64,000 bases of DNA from NCBI GenBank assembly GCA_964592645.1, contig CAZQFV010000018.1, positions 21,943 to 85,942 of the forward strand, given 5' to 3'. A program made the position numbers and the translations under genes. Position 1 is the stretch's first letter. Each line of letters begins with the position of its first letter. The notes under the pieces are model-generated. The model was given only the letters and a program-made list of their open reading frames with translations, was not told the origin of the DNA and did no database searches. Below, one piece after another: positions 26,280 through 34,617 of this stretch. The stretch comes from CAZQFV01 sp964592645 (GTDB lineage: Bacteria; Chloroflexota; Chloroflexia; DTKN01).

Positions 26280-26308
26280 TTGACATTGTCTCCAGGCTAC
26301 TGTACAAT
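26280..26308 (+). promoter_or_regulatory. Promoter of the REC-GAF-GAF gene
   Basis: TTGACA (26280-26285), 17 bases, TACAAT (26303-26308). Leader of about 110 bases before ATG 26426. Confidence 0.7.
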
Positions 26309-26425
26309 AAGGACAAGCATTGGTCCGGTGCGGCCCGCCGAACCGCCGTCCTGGCGGCACGGGCGCAGCGGAATCGCCGGGCGCGCGACGTGTTGCTTGA
26401 CGCAAAGCTCACGTAAGGAGTGCTC

Positions 26426-28342
26426 ATGAATGCCCAAGTGGAAGAGAGCAGGCCGGAGGCGCGGATCCTGGTGATCGACCGCGACCCCCATATCGTCCGC
26501 CAGGTGCGGCGCATCCTGGAGCAGCATGGCTACGAGCTCCTTATGGCCACTGGCGGACAGGCCGGCCTCAGCCTCTTTCAACAGGAAAACCCCGATATTG
26601 TGCTCCTCGACCTTGAGTTGGCCGACGCCGCGGGCCAGGACATCCTCGGCCAGATGAAGGCCGCCCGCCGCTATGTCCCGGTGATGGTCCTGGCCTCGGC
26701 CTCGGAGCTGGCCGCCGTGACCTCCCTGCGACGCGGCGCCGACGACTACCTCAGCAAGCCGCTCGCCCCGGACGAACTGCTCGATCGCGTCCGGCACAAC
26801 CTGGAACGCGGCCGGCAGGCCCGCACCCAGATCGAGCTGACCGAGCAGCTACAGCGCCAGGTCGCGATGCTGCTCTCCGTGCGCGAGGTGGCCCGCGAGG
26901 CCAGCGGCACCGCCGACCTCTACCAGTTGCTCCACCGCGTCCTCGACCAGACCATACAGAACCTGAAGTTGGACGCCGGCATCATCTTTGTCTCGGAAAA
27001 CGGCGACCTGGTGCCCCTGGCCTACCGCGGGCTGCCGCCGGCCATCGCCTCCACCCTGACCCGCCGGCGCCTCACCTGGAACGACCCGCCGCTGCGCTCG
27101 TTCCAGGAGGTCACCGAGGCGATCCAGACCCGGCCCGAGGAGCAGCGGGGCGGCCCGCTGAGCCTCTCCGTGGGCTACCAGTTTACCGCCGTGATCCCGT
27201 TGTGGGCCCAGGGCCGCCGCCGGGGCCTGCTCGAAGTGGCCCGCCGCGAGACGCATCCCGGCATCAGCCAGGACATGGAAGTGCTGACGACCGTTGGCCA
27301 CCAGGTGGCCGTCGCCCTGGCCAATACCCGCCTCCAGGAAACCGCGGCCCTGCGCGTGCGCGAACTGGCCCTGCTGAACGAGGCCTGCCTGGCCCTGACC
27401 TCCGACCTGGACCTGGAACACATCCTGACCACCATCATGCTGCGCACCAGCGACGTGATCGGTGTCGAGACCGGCTCCCTCCTCCTGGTAGACGAGGCCA
27501 GCGGCGAGCTCGTCTTCCGCATCAGCCTGGGCGGGAACGCCGATGGGGTCCTCGCGCGGCGCATCCCGCCGGGCAAGGGCATCTCCGGCTGGGTCTTTCA
27601 GCATGGGCAGGCTCTGCTCGTGCCCAACGTCCAGAGCGATCCCCGCTACTACCCGGAGGTCGATCAGTTCACCGGCTTCCAGACCCGCTCCATCCTCTGT
27701 GTCCCGCTGCGCGTGCGCGGCGAGCGTTTCGGCGTCATCGAGCTGGTGAACAAGGTCGTCGGCGAGTTCGCCCCCGAAGACCTGCGCCTGCTGGAATCGG
27801 TCGCCGCCCTGACGGCCACGGCCATCGAGCAGAGCCGCCTGCACGAGTGGACCACCTCGTTCATCCTGGTGGACCCGATCACCCGTCTGCCCAACCACCG
27901 CCTCTTCCTGGAGGCGCTGGAGCGGGAATCGGCCCGCTCCCGCCGCTACGGGCGCACCTGCAGCCTGCTGCTGCTGGGGATCGACCGCCGGCTGCACCTC
28001 TCCGACTCCACCTGGCGCGAGCTGGCCGCCGTCCTGAAGCGGGCCCTGCGCAAGTCCGACCTGCTTTGCCGGCACCGCGATGGGCGCTTTGTCGCCATCC
28101 TGCCGGAGACCGGGGCCGGTGGGGCGCGCCAGTTGGTCTCGCGCCTGGTGCAGGGGATTCGCCGGGCCGGCCTGCTGGAGCCGGACGGCGCTCCCCTGGT
28201 CGATCGCATCCGCTGCGGCCACGCCACCTTCCCGGAGGAAGTGGATGACCCCAAGGCGCTCCTGGAGCGGGCCGAATCCTCCCTGGCCCAGTCCTGGCAG
28301 GAAGGGCGGGAGTGCGCCCCGGACAAGGGGACCAATTCCTGA
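26426..28342 (+). CDS. Response regulator: REC - GAF - GAF - degenerate GGDEF
   Basis: 638 residues from ATG 26426, 5 bases after AAGGAG; an in-frame GTG at 26420 lies within the ribosome site. Receiver domain (about 12-130) with the phosphorylation site D62 (VLLDLELAD) and K111. Two GAF domains follow (about 165-310 and 325-475; the second has GKGISGWVFQHGQ and FGVIELVNK). The C-terminal domain has the GGDEF fold pattern (DPITRLPNHRLFLEALERE, RFVAILPETG), but the signature loop reads RHRDGRF where active enzymes have GGDEF, so it should not make c-di-GMP. Perhaps a binding or sensory relic. No histidine kinase is adjacent. Convergent with the P1 peptidase gene, 45 bases apart. Confidence 0.88.
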   Translation: MNAQVEESRPEARILVIDRDPHIVRQVRRILEQHGYELLMATGGQAGLSLFQQENPDIVLLDLELADAAGQDILGQMKAARRYVPVMVLASASELAAVTSLRRGADDYLSKPLAPDELLDRVRHNLERGRQARTQIELTEQLQRQVAMLLSVREVAREASGTADLYQLLHRVLDQTIQNLKLDAGIIFVSENGDLVPLAYRGLPPAIASTLTRRRLTWNDPPLRSFQEVTEAIQTRPEEQRGGPLSLSVGYQFTAVIPLWAQGRRRGLLEVARRETHPGISQDMEVLTTVGHQVAVALANTRLQETAALRVRELALLNEACLALTSDLDLEHILTTIMLRTSDVIGVETGSLLLVDEASGELVFRISLGGNADGVLARRIPPGKGISGWVFQHGQALLVPNVQSDPRYYPEVDQFTGFQTRSILCVPLRVRGERFGVIELVNKVVGEFAPEDLRLLESVAALTATAIEQSRLHEWTTSFILVDPITRLPNHRLFLEALERESARSRRYGRTCSLLLLGIDRRLHLSDSTWRELAAVLKRALRKSDLLCRHRDGRFVAILPETGAGGARQLVSRLVQGIRRAGLLEPDGAPLVDRIRCGHATFPEEVDDPKALLERAESSLAQSWQEGRECAPDKGTNS

Positions 28343-28387
28343 TTGCCAGGGACACGAAGGGCATAGGGCCAGGGGCCCCAGGACACG

Positions 28388-29377
28388 CTACGAGGTTGGC
28401 GCGCACAGATCCCCGGCCGCCGGCAACCCGGCGACCCCCCGCGCCGCTCGCACCGCCCGCAGGATAGCCTCGGCGACCACTTCTGCCGCGAACGCCCCCA
28501 CCAGGTTGGGATCGGCCCGGACCTGGCCGGTGGACAGGGCAAAGAGGGTATCGCCGTCGAGCAGGGTGTGGGCCGGGCGCACGGCGCGGGCCACTCCATC
28601 CTGCGCCATCTCGGCCACAAAGTTCACCCGGGGAACGTCCAGCGCCGCGTTGGTCGCCACGACGCCGATGACCGTGTGGGTCATCGCCAGGGCCGCCCGG
28701 CCCTGGCCGCTGCGCATCAGCGATAGGGTGTCGGCAAAACCCCGGTCCAGCGGCCGGCGCGTCCCGGCGACGATCCGCCCCGTCTGCGGATCCACGACAT
28801 CGCCCAGGCAGTTGACGGCGACGATAGCGCCGACCACGAGACGCCGGCCGATGGCGACGCTGGCCGTGCCCAGCCCGCCCTTGGTGCAGCGCTCGCGCCC
28901 CAGCAGCCAGCCCACGGCCGCCCCGGTGCCCGCGCCGGCGTTGCCCTCTGCCACCGGGCCGGCCGCCGCCGCGCGGCAGGCGGCGTAGCCCATGGCGGCG
29001 TCGGGCCGCGCCTGGGATTCCCCCACGCCCAGGTCCCAGAGGATGGCCGCGGGGACGATCGGCACGCGCGCCGCCCCCGTGTCGTAGCCGAGACCCTGCT
29101 CCTCCAGGTAGCGCATCACGCCGTCGGCGGCGGCCAGGCCGTAGGCGCTGCCCCCGGCCAGGAGCACGGCGTGAGCCTGGGAGACAAGCGGATGGGCCGG
29201 CCGGCACAGGTCGGTCTCCCGTGTCCCCGGCCCCCCGCCGCGCACGCTGACCCCCACCGTGGCCCCCTGGCGGCAGAGGACCACGGTGCAGCCCGTCAGG
29301 GCCCGCTCGTCCGTCACCTGCCCGACCTCGATCCCCGGGACGTCGGTGATGGCCTGGTACAGCTCTCGCTTGGGCAT
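28388..29377 (-). CDS. P1-family peptidase (DmpA-like, family S58)
   Basis: 329 residues from ATG 29377 with GAGGGA just upstream; a longer open frame runs further but lacks a ribosome site. Family blocks: ITDVPGIEVGQVTD at the N-terminus, AVLLAGGSAYGL, GAGTGAAVGWLLG and GGLGTASV, which contains the expected autocleavage/nucleophile region, and ATNAALD. DmpA relatives are N-terminal nucleophile aminopeptidases that cleave themselves into two chains. Actual substrate not predictable. Most relatives are cytoplasmic; no signal peptide here. Confidence 0.85.
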   Translation of the reverse strand: MPKRELYQAITDVPGIEVGQVTDERALTGCTVVLCRQGATVGVSVRGGGPGTRETDLCRPAHPLVSQAHAVLLAGGSAYGLAAADGVMRYLEEQGLGYDTGAARVPIVPAAILWDLGVGESQARPDAAMGYAACRAAAAGPVAEGNAGAGTGAAVGWLLGRERCTKGGLGTASVAIGRRLVVGAIVAVNCLGDVVDPQTGRIVAGTRRPLDRGFADTLSLMRSGQGRAALAMTHTVIGVVATNAALDVPRVNFVAEMAQDGVARAVRPAHTLLDGDTLFALSTGQVRADPNLVGAFAAEVVAEAILRAVRAARGVAGLPAAGDLCAPTS

Positions 29378-29463
29378 CGGTCCCTCGCTTTCTCGCCTTG
29401 TTGCCTGCTGGCCCCGCGGCCTTTGTTTCGCCTCCTCGCCCATTATACCACGCCCGCCGCCGT

Positions 29464-29492
29464 TTGACGATGGACAGAGGGAGTGTTATACT
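29464..29492 (+). promoter_or_regulatory. Promoter of trpS
   Basis: TTGACG (29464-29469), 17 bases, TATACT (29487-29492). Leader about 65 bases. No T-box-like leader was seen in the short stretch. Confidence 0.6.
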
Positions 29493-29568
29493 ACCGGCGT
29501 CCTTTCGACGGTATGTTCTTGCGCGTCTGCCCCTGGCCGGACCCTGGGGCGTGATACAGGAGATGCTT

Positions 29569-30561
29569 ATGCCCCCCAAGCGCGTTTTCTCCGGCATCCA
29601 GCCTACCGGCATCATGCACCTGGGCAACTACCTGGGGGCGATGAAGGGGATGCTGCAACTGGTCGACACCTACGAGTGCATCTACGGCATCGTCGACTAC
29701 CACGCCATCACCCTGCCGCACGATCCGCAGACCATGCCGGCCAACAAGCTGAACGCGGCCATCGCCTACCTGGCGGCCGGGCTTGATCCCCAGAAAGCCA
29801 CGCTGATGGTCCAGTCCGACGTGCCCGAGCACACCGAGCTGTCTTGGCTCTTCTCCAGCATCGTCTCGGTGCGCAAGCTGGAGGACATGCCCACCCTCAA
29901 GGACAAGCTGGCCCAGGGCGGCGAGTTCTTTAGCTCGGCTCTGCTGAACTATCCCGTGCTCCAGGCCGCCGACATCCTCATCTACAAGGGTGAGGTTGTC
30001 CCGGTGGGCCGCGACCAGGAGGCGCACATCGAGTTCACCCGCGAGGTGGCCCGCAAGTTCAACGTCACCTACGGCGAGACCTTTCCCGAGCCGGTCTCCT
30101 TCAACACGCCCGGCGCCACGGTGCCCAGCCTCACCGGGGAGGGCAAGATGAGCAAGAGTGTCCCCGGCAGCTACATCGCCCTGAACGAGCCGCCCGAGGC
30201 CATCTGGGAGAAGCTGGCCCGTACCCTGACCGACCCGGCCCGCGTGCGACGCGCCGACCCCGGCGAGCCGGCCAAGTGCCCGGTGATCTGGACCCTGCAC
30301 CTGCTCTACACGCCCGCGGACAAGCAGGATGAGTTGGCCCACGGCTGCCGCACGGCCGGGATCGGTTGCCTGCAGTGCAAGAAGGCGCTCTACGAGGAGA
30401 TCATGGCCGACCTGGCCCCGCTGCAGGCCCGTTGGCGGGAGCTGGAGGCCCACCCCGACGACGTGCGCGACATCCTCCGGGAGGGCGCGGCGCGGGTGCG
30501 GCCCATCGCCCAGGCCACGGTGGCGGAAGCGAAGGAGAGGATGGGGTTGGGGAGGATCTGA
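29569..30561 (+). CDS. trpS: Tryptophanyl-tRNA synthetase
   Basis: 330 residues, standard bacterial length. The HIGH-type motif reads MHLGN (H17) and the second ATP motif is KMSKS near residue 193. A further family feature is GIGCLQCKKAL. ATG 29569 is chosen because CAGGAG ends 6 bases before it; the ATG at 29563 touches the ribosome site. Charges tRNA-Trp with tryptophan in the cytoplasm. Stands alone between its promoter and a convergent gene fragment. Confidence 0.97.
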   Translation: MPPKRVFSGIQPTGIMHLGNYLGAMKGMLQLVDTYECIYGIVDYHAITLPHDPQTMPANKLNAAIAYLAAGLDPQKATLMVQSDVPEHTELSWLFSSIVSVRKLEDMPTLKDKLAQGGEFFSSALLNYPVLQAADILIYKGEVVPVGRDQEAHIEFTREVARKFNVTYGETFPEPVSFNTPGATVPSLTGEGKMSKSVPGSYIALNEPPEAIWEKLARTLTDPARVRRADPGEPAKCPVIWTLHLLYTPADKQDELAHGCRTAGIGCLQCKKALYEEIMADLAPLQARWRELEAHPDDVRDILREGAARVRPIAQATVAEAKERMGLGRI

Positions 30562-30579
30562 GGCCCGGCGGCCTGGTTC

Positions 30580-30683
30580 TTCCCCTCGGCGCCGGCCGCC
30601 CGCGCGCCTTCGGCAACGGCCTCGGCCATGGGCCGGGGGTTGCCGTATTCCGGCGAATGGAACCGGGCAAGGATCGAGCTCAT
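30580..30683 (-). pseudogene. Flavodoxin N-terminal fragment
   Basis: From ATG 30683 the frame reads FHSPEYGNPRPMAEAVAEG, close to the FMN-phosphate loop and first helix of flavodoxin/WrbA-like proteins (SxEYGNT.. MAEAVAEGA). After about 34 residues the similarity stops and the frame runs into the 3' end of trpS. The loop threonine usual after Asn is proline. Taken as a truncated relic. Confidence 0.45.
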
Positions 30684-30698
30684 CTCGCGCGGCTCCCG

Positions 30699-31199
30699 TC
30701 AACTGCCGAGGAGTTCCACCTCTACGAATTCCGCCGTTCCCGTCCCGGCGTCATAGATCGCGCAACTCCTCTTCCCCTTCCACCCCATGATCTCGCCGGG
30801 ATTCAGCAGCAGCGTCTTGCCGACCCAGAGCATGCGGGCGATGTGATCGTGGCCGTGGCAGACCAGGTCATAGTCGCCCGTGGCGGCCAGCCCCTCGGCC
30901 AGGCGGGGATAGTGGACAAAGGCCACCTTACGGCCGGCCAGCTCCAGCTCCCCGTACTCGCCGTGCAGCGTCACGTTGCCCGCCTTCTGGGCCACCTGGC
31001 ACATGAAAAGCATGTCGCCATCGTTGTTGCCGCGGACCACGTGGATCGGCCCCGAGAAGCGCTGGGCCATCTCCCGCAGGGTGATCGGGGCGCAGATGTC
31101 GCCGCAGCAGAGCAGCGCCTCGCATCCCCGGACGAGCTGCAGCGCCCGGCGCAGCTCTTCCAGGTGATCGTGGATGTCCGACATCACGGCAACTCTCAT
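30699..31199 (-). CDS. Calcineurin-like phosphoesterase, YfcE/MJ0936-type
   Basis: 166 residues. All metal-binding blocks are present: SDIHD (D8, H10), CCGDI, GNND, HYPR and GHDH. Small bacterial phosphodiesterases of this type use two metal ions and act on varied phosphodiesters in vitro; the physiological substrate is unknown. AGGAGG precedes the ATG at 31199. Downstream of the GNAT gene on the same strand, 72 bases apart. Confidence 0.9.
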   Translation of the reverse strand: MRVAVMSDIHDHLEELRRALQLVRGCEALLCCGDICAPITLREMAQRFSGPIHVVRGNNDGDMLFMCQVAQKAGNVTLHGEYGELELAGRKVAFVHYPRLAEGLAATGDYDLVCHGHDHIARMLWVGKTLLLNPGEIMGWKGKRSCAIYDAGTGTAEFVEVELLGS

Positions 31200-31271
31200 T
31201 GGAAACCTCCTGGCTGGTCTCCCCGTCGCTCCGTCACCTTGTTCCCCCGCCTCCCCCTCGCCTTTCCCCCG

Positions 31272-32210
31272 TCACCGCGGACATTCCTCCACCGCAGGGT
31301 GAGAGGAATCCGCTCCCCCCTGCTTCTCAAAGATAAACATATGTACGCGCCACCCGGTGCGGTAGCCGGCCCGGAGCGCCGCGCGGTGCAGGCGCGCCAG
31401 CTCCACAGGCAGGTGCATGCGCACGCCCGGCTCGCCGTCCGGGGCCCCCGCGGGCAGCGCGTCCCGCCAGACCAGCGCCGACAGCAGCGCCGTGCAGTCG
31501 GGGCCGGGCCCTTCGAGCAGCCCCACCTCGAAGACGCCCACCCGGCGGCGGTGTGGGCTGACCACGGCGACGGCCCGCGGCCCGCGCTCTCCTTCCCAGG
31601 TCCACACCTCCCCGGCGGCGAGGTGCTCGCGCAGGCGTTCCTCGGTCCAGGCGGTCCAGATGCCCCCGACCAGGGAGTAGAGGCCGCGGGTGACCTCCAG
31701 GAAGCGCGGGCCGCGGGCCGGCCGCGCCAGGAGCTCGTGCACGAGCGGCCCGTCCCCCGGCCCCAGTTGCCGCAGCGCCGCCGGGACCGGTCCGACCTCC
31801 AGGGGGCGCATCCTCCGGCGCAGCCGCAGCACCCGTTCCAGGCCCAGCCGCGCGCAGATGCGGTGGATCGGGTAGTTGTTGACCATGGTCAACAGGCGGA
31901 TCGCCCGCGCCCCGTGCCTCTCCGCCGCCTCCACCAGCGCGGTGGAGAGCTCCCGGGCCACGCCGGCGCCGCGGTAATGGGGGTCCACCCGCATCCCTTC
32001 CAGCCAGGCCTCGTCTGGGGCAGGGAAATAGGCCCGCGCCACGGCCACCGGGACGCCATCCTGGAGCGCGGCAAGAAAGAGGCCTTGCGGGTCGTCCAGC
32101 CACTCCTCCCAGACGCTGGGGACATAGTCGTGCCCGCCCCAGATATGGGCGCAAAAGGCCGTAACGGCGTGGCGATCGCTTGCTTGGACAGGACGGATCG
32201 TGAGGGTCAC
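31272..32210 (-). CDS. GNAT-family acetyltransferase with a second GNAT-like half
   Basis: 312 residues from GTG 32210, which overlaps the TGA of the upstream oxidoreductase (GTGA). The N-terminal half (1-150) is a canonical GNAT domain: EGMRVDPHYRGAGVARELS is the acetyl-CoA loop. The C-terminal half keeps the fold pattern but no clear acetyl-CoA loop, as in tandem GNAT proteins. Acceptor unknown. Translational coupling to a redox membrane protein is a curious partner choice. Confidence 0.8.
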   Translation of the reverse strand: MTLTIRPVQASDRHAVTAFCAHIWGGHDYVPSVWEEWLDDPQGLFLAALQDGVPVAVARAYFPAPDEAWLEGMRVDPHYRGAGVARELSTALVEAAERHGARAIRLLTMVNNYPIHRICARLGLERVLRLRRRMRPLEVGPVPAALRQLGPGDGPLVHELLARPARGPRFLEVTRGLYSLVGGIWTAWTEERLREHLAAGEVWTWEGERGPRAVAVVSPHRRRVGVFEVGLLEGPGPDCTALLSALVWRDALPAGAPDGEPGVRMHLPVELARLHRAALRAGYRTGWRVHMFIFEKQGGADSSHPAVEECPR

Positions 32211-34234
32211 AGCGCCCCCAGCACGATCTCGGCGATATCCAGGACGCCCACCTTTTCCTCCAGCCCCTTGACCTTGACGGCGTCATCGAGCATGCTCAGG
32301 CAGTAGGGGCAGGCCACGCCGATGGCGCCGGGGTTCAGCGCCATGATCTCCTTCAGCCGCACCTGGTTGACGCGCTTATCGGCCTCTTCCTCCATCCACA
32401 TCTTGCCGCCGCCGCCGCCGCAGCACAGCCCCTGCTGTCCGTGGTGGGCCGGCTCGACGAGCCTCAGCCCCGGGACGGCGCGCAGCGCCTGGCGCGGTTC
32501 CTGGAGGAGGCCGTTGTAGCGGCCCAGGTAGCAGGGGTCGTGATAGGCCACGGGGCCTTTCTCCCAGCCCTTGGTTGGGCGCAGCCGGCCCTGCGCGATC
32601 AGTTGCGCGATATAGGCGCTGTGATGGACGACGTTGAACTCGCCGCCGAACTGCCGGTACTCGTTGCGCAGCGTGTTGAAGCCGTGCGGGCAGGCGGTGA
32701 CGATGGCCTGGAATTTGTGCTGCTTCAGCGTCTCGATGTTGGCCAGCGCCAGTGTCTGGAATAGGTACTCCTCGCCGGCCCGGCGGGCCCAGTCGCCGCA
32801 GCACTGCTCCTCGTCGCCCAGCACGCCGAAGCGCACCCCGGCCCGCTGCAGCAGCGTCGCCACGGCCCGCAGCACCTTGCCGTTGCGCGGGTCATAGGCC
32901 CCGGCGCAGCCCACCCACAGCAGCACCTCGGCGTCTTCGACCTCGCCGATGGGCCGCACCCCCAGCCCCTCGGCCCAGGCCAGCCGCCCGCCGCGCTGGC
33001 CGTAGGGGTTGCCGGCGCGCGAGGTCTTGTCCAGGGCCGCCCGCAGGCTCCCCGGCATCTGCCCGCTGCAAAGGGAGAGGTAGCGGCGCAGCTCGACGAT
33101 CGTGCCGATGTGGTCGATCAGCACCGGGCAGCGCTCCATGCAGGCCATGCAGGTGGTGCAGGCCCACAGCGACTCCTCGGCGATCACTCCGCCGGGCAGC
33201 TCCAGCTCCTCGTCCGCGGGAAACTGCTTGCCCTGGGCGCCCAGGAGCGGCGCCCGGCCGCGCTGGAGCATGAAGGAGTCCAGGTCCAGCACCACCTGGC
33301 GCGGGGAGAGCGGCTGGCCGGCCAGGTAGGCCGGGCAGGCGTCCTGGCAGCGCCCGCAGCGGGTGCACGACTCATAGTCGAGCAGCTTCTTCTGTGGCAG
33401 GTGCGCCAGTTGGGCGGAGCCCAGGATCTCGCACTCCTCGATCCCTTCGATGGCCGGCAGGGCCGCCGGGGTGGACAGGGGGTAGAAGAAGGCGTTCAGC
33501 GGGTTGGTCAACAGGTGAAAGAGGCGGGTGTAGGGGACGATGGCGATCAGGCCCAGGGCGGCCAGGGCATGCACCCACCAGAGGATCTGGTAGGCCAGGA
33601 CGCCCCCGGCGCCGTTGGCCCCCAGCGCCGCAAATAGCCCACCCAGGGCCCGGCCGATGAAGGAGGCCGTGCCCCAGGGCGGGTTCAGGGCCACGCGCAG
33701 CCCTTCCTGGACAAAGCCGCCCACGGCGAGAAAGGTCAGGAGGCCCAGGGTGATGGCGTCGTCGGGGCGGCTCTCCAGGCGCGGGGGCCGCAGGATGTAG
33801 CGCCGCACCAGCGCCATGAGCAGCCCGATCACCAGGAACAGGCCCAGCAGGTCCAGCACCAGCTCCATGCCCACGTAGAAGCCGCCTTTGATGTAACGCC
33901 AGTTGAAGAGGGGGCCGATGATGTCGTCGTTGAGAAAGATGAGCGCCGTCCCGATGAACAGGACCACGAAGCCGGCAAAGATGGCGATGTGCATCAGGCC
34001 GGGGTAGGCCTCGTTGGCCACCTTGACCTGGCCCAGGACATACTTGACGACGTTCCCCAGCCGCTTTCCCAGGTGATCGAAGCGCAGCGCCGGCTGGCCC
34101 TGCTTCCAGAGGCGGATGCGTCGGTAGAGACCGTAGCCGAAGGCCGCCAGCGCGACGGCCAGGAAGACATAGAGGAGGATCTGGGTCCAGGGCTGGGGCA
34201 TGCTCCAGAACGATTCGCGGACGGGCTGTTCCAT
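32207..34234 (-). CDS. Membrane heterodisulfide-reductase-like Fe-S oxidoreductase (HdrE-HdrD fusion, FadF/EMO type)
   Basis: 675 residues from ATG 34234, behind AAGGAGG. The N-terminal part has about six helices (20-275) like NarI/HdrE. Then come two ferredoxin-type clusters, CTRCGRCQDAC and CTTCMACMERC, and two CCG modules: GCAGAYDPRNG, EQCCGDWAR, TACPHG, then HDPCYLGRYN, LCCGGGGG and ACPYC. The layout is that of the ETF:menaquinone oxidoreductases (EMO, B. subtilis FadF) found in beta-oxidising and syntrophic anaerobes: electrons from ETF or another soluble donor to quinone. No etfAB in the window. Expressed from 34305-34333. Confidence 0.88.
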   Translation of the reverse strand: MEQPVRESFWSMPQPWTQILLYVFLAVALAAFGYGLYRRIRLWKQGQPALRFDHLGKRLGNVVKYVLGQVKVANEAYPGLMHIAIFAGFVVLFIGTALIFLNDDIIGPLFNWRYIKGGFYVGMELVLDLLGLFLVIGLLMALVRRYILRPPRLESRPDDAITLGLLTFLAVGGFVQEGLRVALNPPWGTASFIGRALGGLFAALGANGAGGVLAYQILWWVHALAALGLIAIVPYTRLFHLLTNPLNAFFYPLSTPAALPAIEGIEECEILGSAQLAHLPQKKLLDYESCTRCGRCQDACPAYLAGQPLSPRQVVLDLDSFMLQRGRAPLLGAQGKQFPADEELELPGGVIAEESLWACTTCMACMERCPVLIDHIGTIVELRRYLSLCSGQMPGSLRAALDKTSRAGNPYGQRGGRLAWAEGLGVRPIGEVEDAEVLLWVGCAGAYDPRNGKVLRAVATLLQRAGVRFGVLGDEEQCCGDWARRAGEEYLFQTLALANIETLKQHKFQAIVTACPHGFNTLRNEYRQFGGEFNVVHHSAYIAQLIAQGRLRPTKGWEKGPVAYHDPCYLGRYNGLLQEPRQALRAVPGLRLVEPAHHGQQGLCCGGGGGKMWMEEEADKRVNQVRLKEIMALNPGAIGVACPYCLSMLDDAVKVKGLEEKVGVLDIAEIVLGAL

Positions 34235-34304
34235 CGGGGAAGGACCTCCTTGGTAACTCGTGTAATGGGCAGCGGCCGAAACGCTATGGGGCCAGGTGCT
34301 TTCC

Positions 34305-34333
34305 ATTGTATAATCAGGCCTGCTCGTTGTCAA
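34305..34333 (-). promoter_or_regulatory. Promoter of the heterodisulfide-reductase-like gene
   Basis: Minus strand: exact TTGACA (34328-34333), 17 bases, TACAAT (34305-34310); about 70 bases before the ATG at 34234. Confidence 0.75.
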
Positions 34334-34617
34334 GGGAGGCCGCGCCGCCGCGCATGAGCGTCGTATCTCACGTAAGAATCTTACCGGCGTCGAGCGTGGC
34401 GGGATACAGGCTCTTCCGCCGCCGTTGCCCCCTGCGAGTTCGCTTCGGCAACATTTTTCGTGAGGCAAAACGCATCCTGCCAAAATGTCCCCAAGGTTCT
34501 TCCTCCCTGCTCACCTTGGTAGAGCATTCCAAGAGACCTCTCCTGTATACTGCTTCGTGAGACAATCTTCCCAGCGGGTGAAAAGACAGAGAGGTTCGCT
34601 GATAGATAGGAGGGGCC
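34334..34617. other. Intergenic stretch between the oxidoreductase promoter and the large secreted protein gene
   Basis: With 34235-34333 this makes a 383-base gap between divergent genes. A rightward TATACT at 34546-34551 may serve the large secreted protein, but no good -35 is found at the right distance. GATAGGAGGGGCC ahead of ATG 34618 is a strong ribosome site. Nothing else recognised. Confidence 0.4.
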
